The position numbers were made by a program, and so were the translations under genes. 16,409 nt of DNA, from positions 1 through 16,409 of the forward strand of contig CAADXT010000024.1 in assembly GCA_900753095.1 (NCBI GenBank), in the 5' to 3' direction. The notes beneath the pieces were generated by a model that saw only the letters and a list, made by a program, of their open reading frames with translations, was not told where the DNA came from and did not search any database. The stretch is from Eggerthellaceae bacterium. Lineage in GTDB: Bacteria; Actinomycetota; Coriobacteriia; Coriobacteriales; Eggerthellaceae. Numbering within the stretch: the stretch's first letter is position 1; each line of letters begins with the position of its first letter. Shown here piece by piece: positions 15,789 through 16,409 of the stretch.

Positions 15789-15869
15789 GCGCGGACACGC
15801 AGGGGCTTTCGCCGAGCTGTCCGCGCCGCATACGAGCGGCTTCGCGCATTGCAGAGCCGCTTTTCTTTT
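15789..15869 (+). terminator. Terminator region after the ABC-F gene
   Basis: Two hairpins. GCGCGGACA (15789-15797) with TGTCCGCGC (15818-15826) has no T-tract. AGCGGCT (15835-15841) with AGCCGCT (15855-15861) runs into TTTTCTTTT (15861-15869) and is the likely terminator. Confidence 0.75.
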
Positions 15870-15964
15870 CAGGCGATGGGGCTTGCGGTAGAGTTGTTTC
15901 CAATGTATTTCGCCTTGCTTCATGCGCTTTATGGGCGTTGTTTTCGCATAAGGGGAAGGGTTCC

Positions 15965-16409
15965 ATGGACTCAGACACTCGCATCTCTGGCTCAACAAGG
16001 CTGGTAGGGCTTATCGGCTCGCCGGTTACGTACTCCGGCTCGCCGGCCGTTCACAATGCCGTGTTCGAAAAAATGGGCTACGACTTCGCGTTCGTCCCCT
16101 TCAACGTGGAGCCCGAGAACCTTGAAGCGGCGGTGCGCGGCATGGAGGCGCTGGGCTTCTTGGGGTACAACGTGTCTGCGCCGTACAAGGGCGCCATTGT
16201 TCCGTACCTGCACGAGATTTCGCGCGTGGCGGAAATCGTGGGCGCGGTGAACACGGTGGTTATCCAGAACGGCCGCTCGTTGGGCGATAACGCCGATGGC
16301 GCTGCGTTTATGCGAAACTTGGTGCTGAACGGCATCAACGTGCGCGGAAAGAAGATCACCGTGCTAGGGGCGGGCGGCGCCGCTTCGGCCATCGCCGTTC
16401 AGGCGGCGC
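15965..16409 (+). CDS. Shikimate dehydrogenase family protein, N-terminal part (3' end outside window)
   Basis: 148 complete codons from ATG 15965, preceded by AGGGGAAGG (15951-15959); the frame is open to the window edge. The N-terminal substrate domain carries GSPVTYSGSPAVHN, where Ser24 and Ser26 fit the shikimate-binding serines. Next come catalytic Lys75 in NVSAPYK, Asn96 in GAVNTVV, and Asp111 in GDNADG. The NADP-binding fold starts with VLGAGGAASA (133-142). AroE reduces 3-dehydroshikimate in aromatic amino-acid synthesis. Several motif positions are off consensus: Tyr23 where His is usual, NVSAP for NVTxP, and NAD for NTD. The Lys/Asp pair is intact, so it is probably an active dehydrogenase, but a paralogue acting on quinate or a related substrate is possible. 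No other aro genes are visible. Confidence 0.85.
   Translation, partial: MDSDTRISGSTRLVGLIGSPVTYSGSPAVHNAVFEKMGYDFAFVPFNVEPENLEAAVRGMEALGFLGYNVSAPYKGAIVPYLHEISRVAEIVGAVNTVVIQNGRSLGDNADGAAFMRNLVLNGINVRGKKITVLGAGGAASAIAVQAA

Overview
The window looks like a GC-rich actinobacterial chromosome. The best guess is class Coriobacteriia, order Eggerthellales, and this is inferred from overall style rather than from any marker gene. Pointers are the secreted NlpC/P60 proteins with alanine-rich coiled coils, the greA-lysS pair, an HrcA/CIRCE-controlled clpC followed by ispD-ispF-cysS, and an actinobacterial Uup-type ABC-F protein. No phage, plasmid, transposase or CRISPR signal is visible, and most genes are core housekeeping genes.

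Layout. 1-1878: two tandem secreted peptidoglycan hydrolases with near-identical NlpC/P60 domains, the first cut by the window edge. 1879-2260: a long structured element, a terminator and tRNA-Pro(CGG). 2334-4727: tatA, then greA-lysS (transcript elongation rescue and lysyl-tRNA synthetase). 4728-5013: a short relative of the structured element, a terminator and a CIRCE operator. 5014-10575: clpC, ispD, ispF and cysS, all forward and closely spaced (protein quality control, MEP isoprenoid pathway, cysteinyl-tRNA synthetase). 10789-11457: an orphan TetR regulator. 11458-11911: gene-free, holding a strong terminator and about 2.5 copies of a roughly 39-bp direct repeat. 11912-12388: a universal stress protein, followed by a second full copy of the structured element. 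12635-13636 (minus strand): a ferrochelatase of the Gram-negative type, probably translated from a leaderless mRNA. 13933-15732: a Uup-type ABC-F ATPase. 15965 to the end: the start of a shikimate dehydrogenase family gene.

The most interesting signal is not a protein. Two copies of a 118-nt element (1929-2046 and 12421-12538) align without gaps at about 69% identity. Each folds into one long multi-helix hairpin, and the differences fall largely at paired positions where both partners change together: seven double compensatory changes in the 14-bp basal helix alone. The apex and the 3' tail are conserved in sequence. A third, shortened relative (4734-4794) carries the same tail. All three lie directly between a stop codon and a Rho-independent terminator, and the two long copies are preceded by a small hairpin with the same tip. 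I cannot assign this to a known family from memory. It behaves like a conserved 3'-UTR RNA or a structure-selected palindromic repeat.
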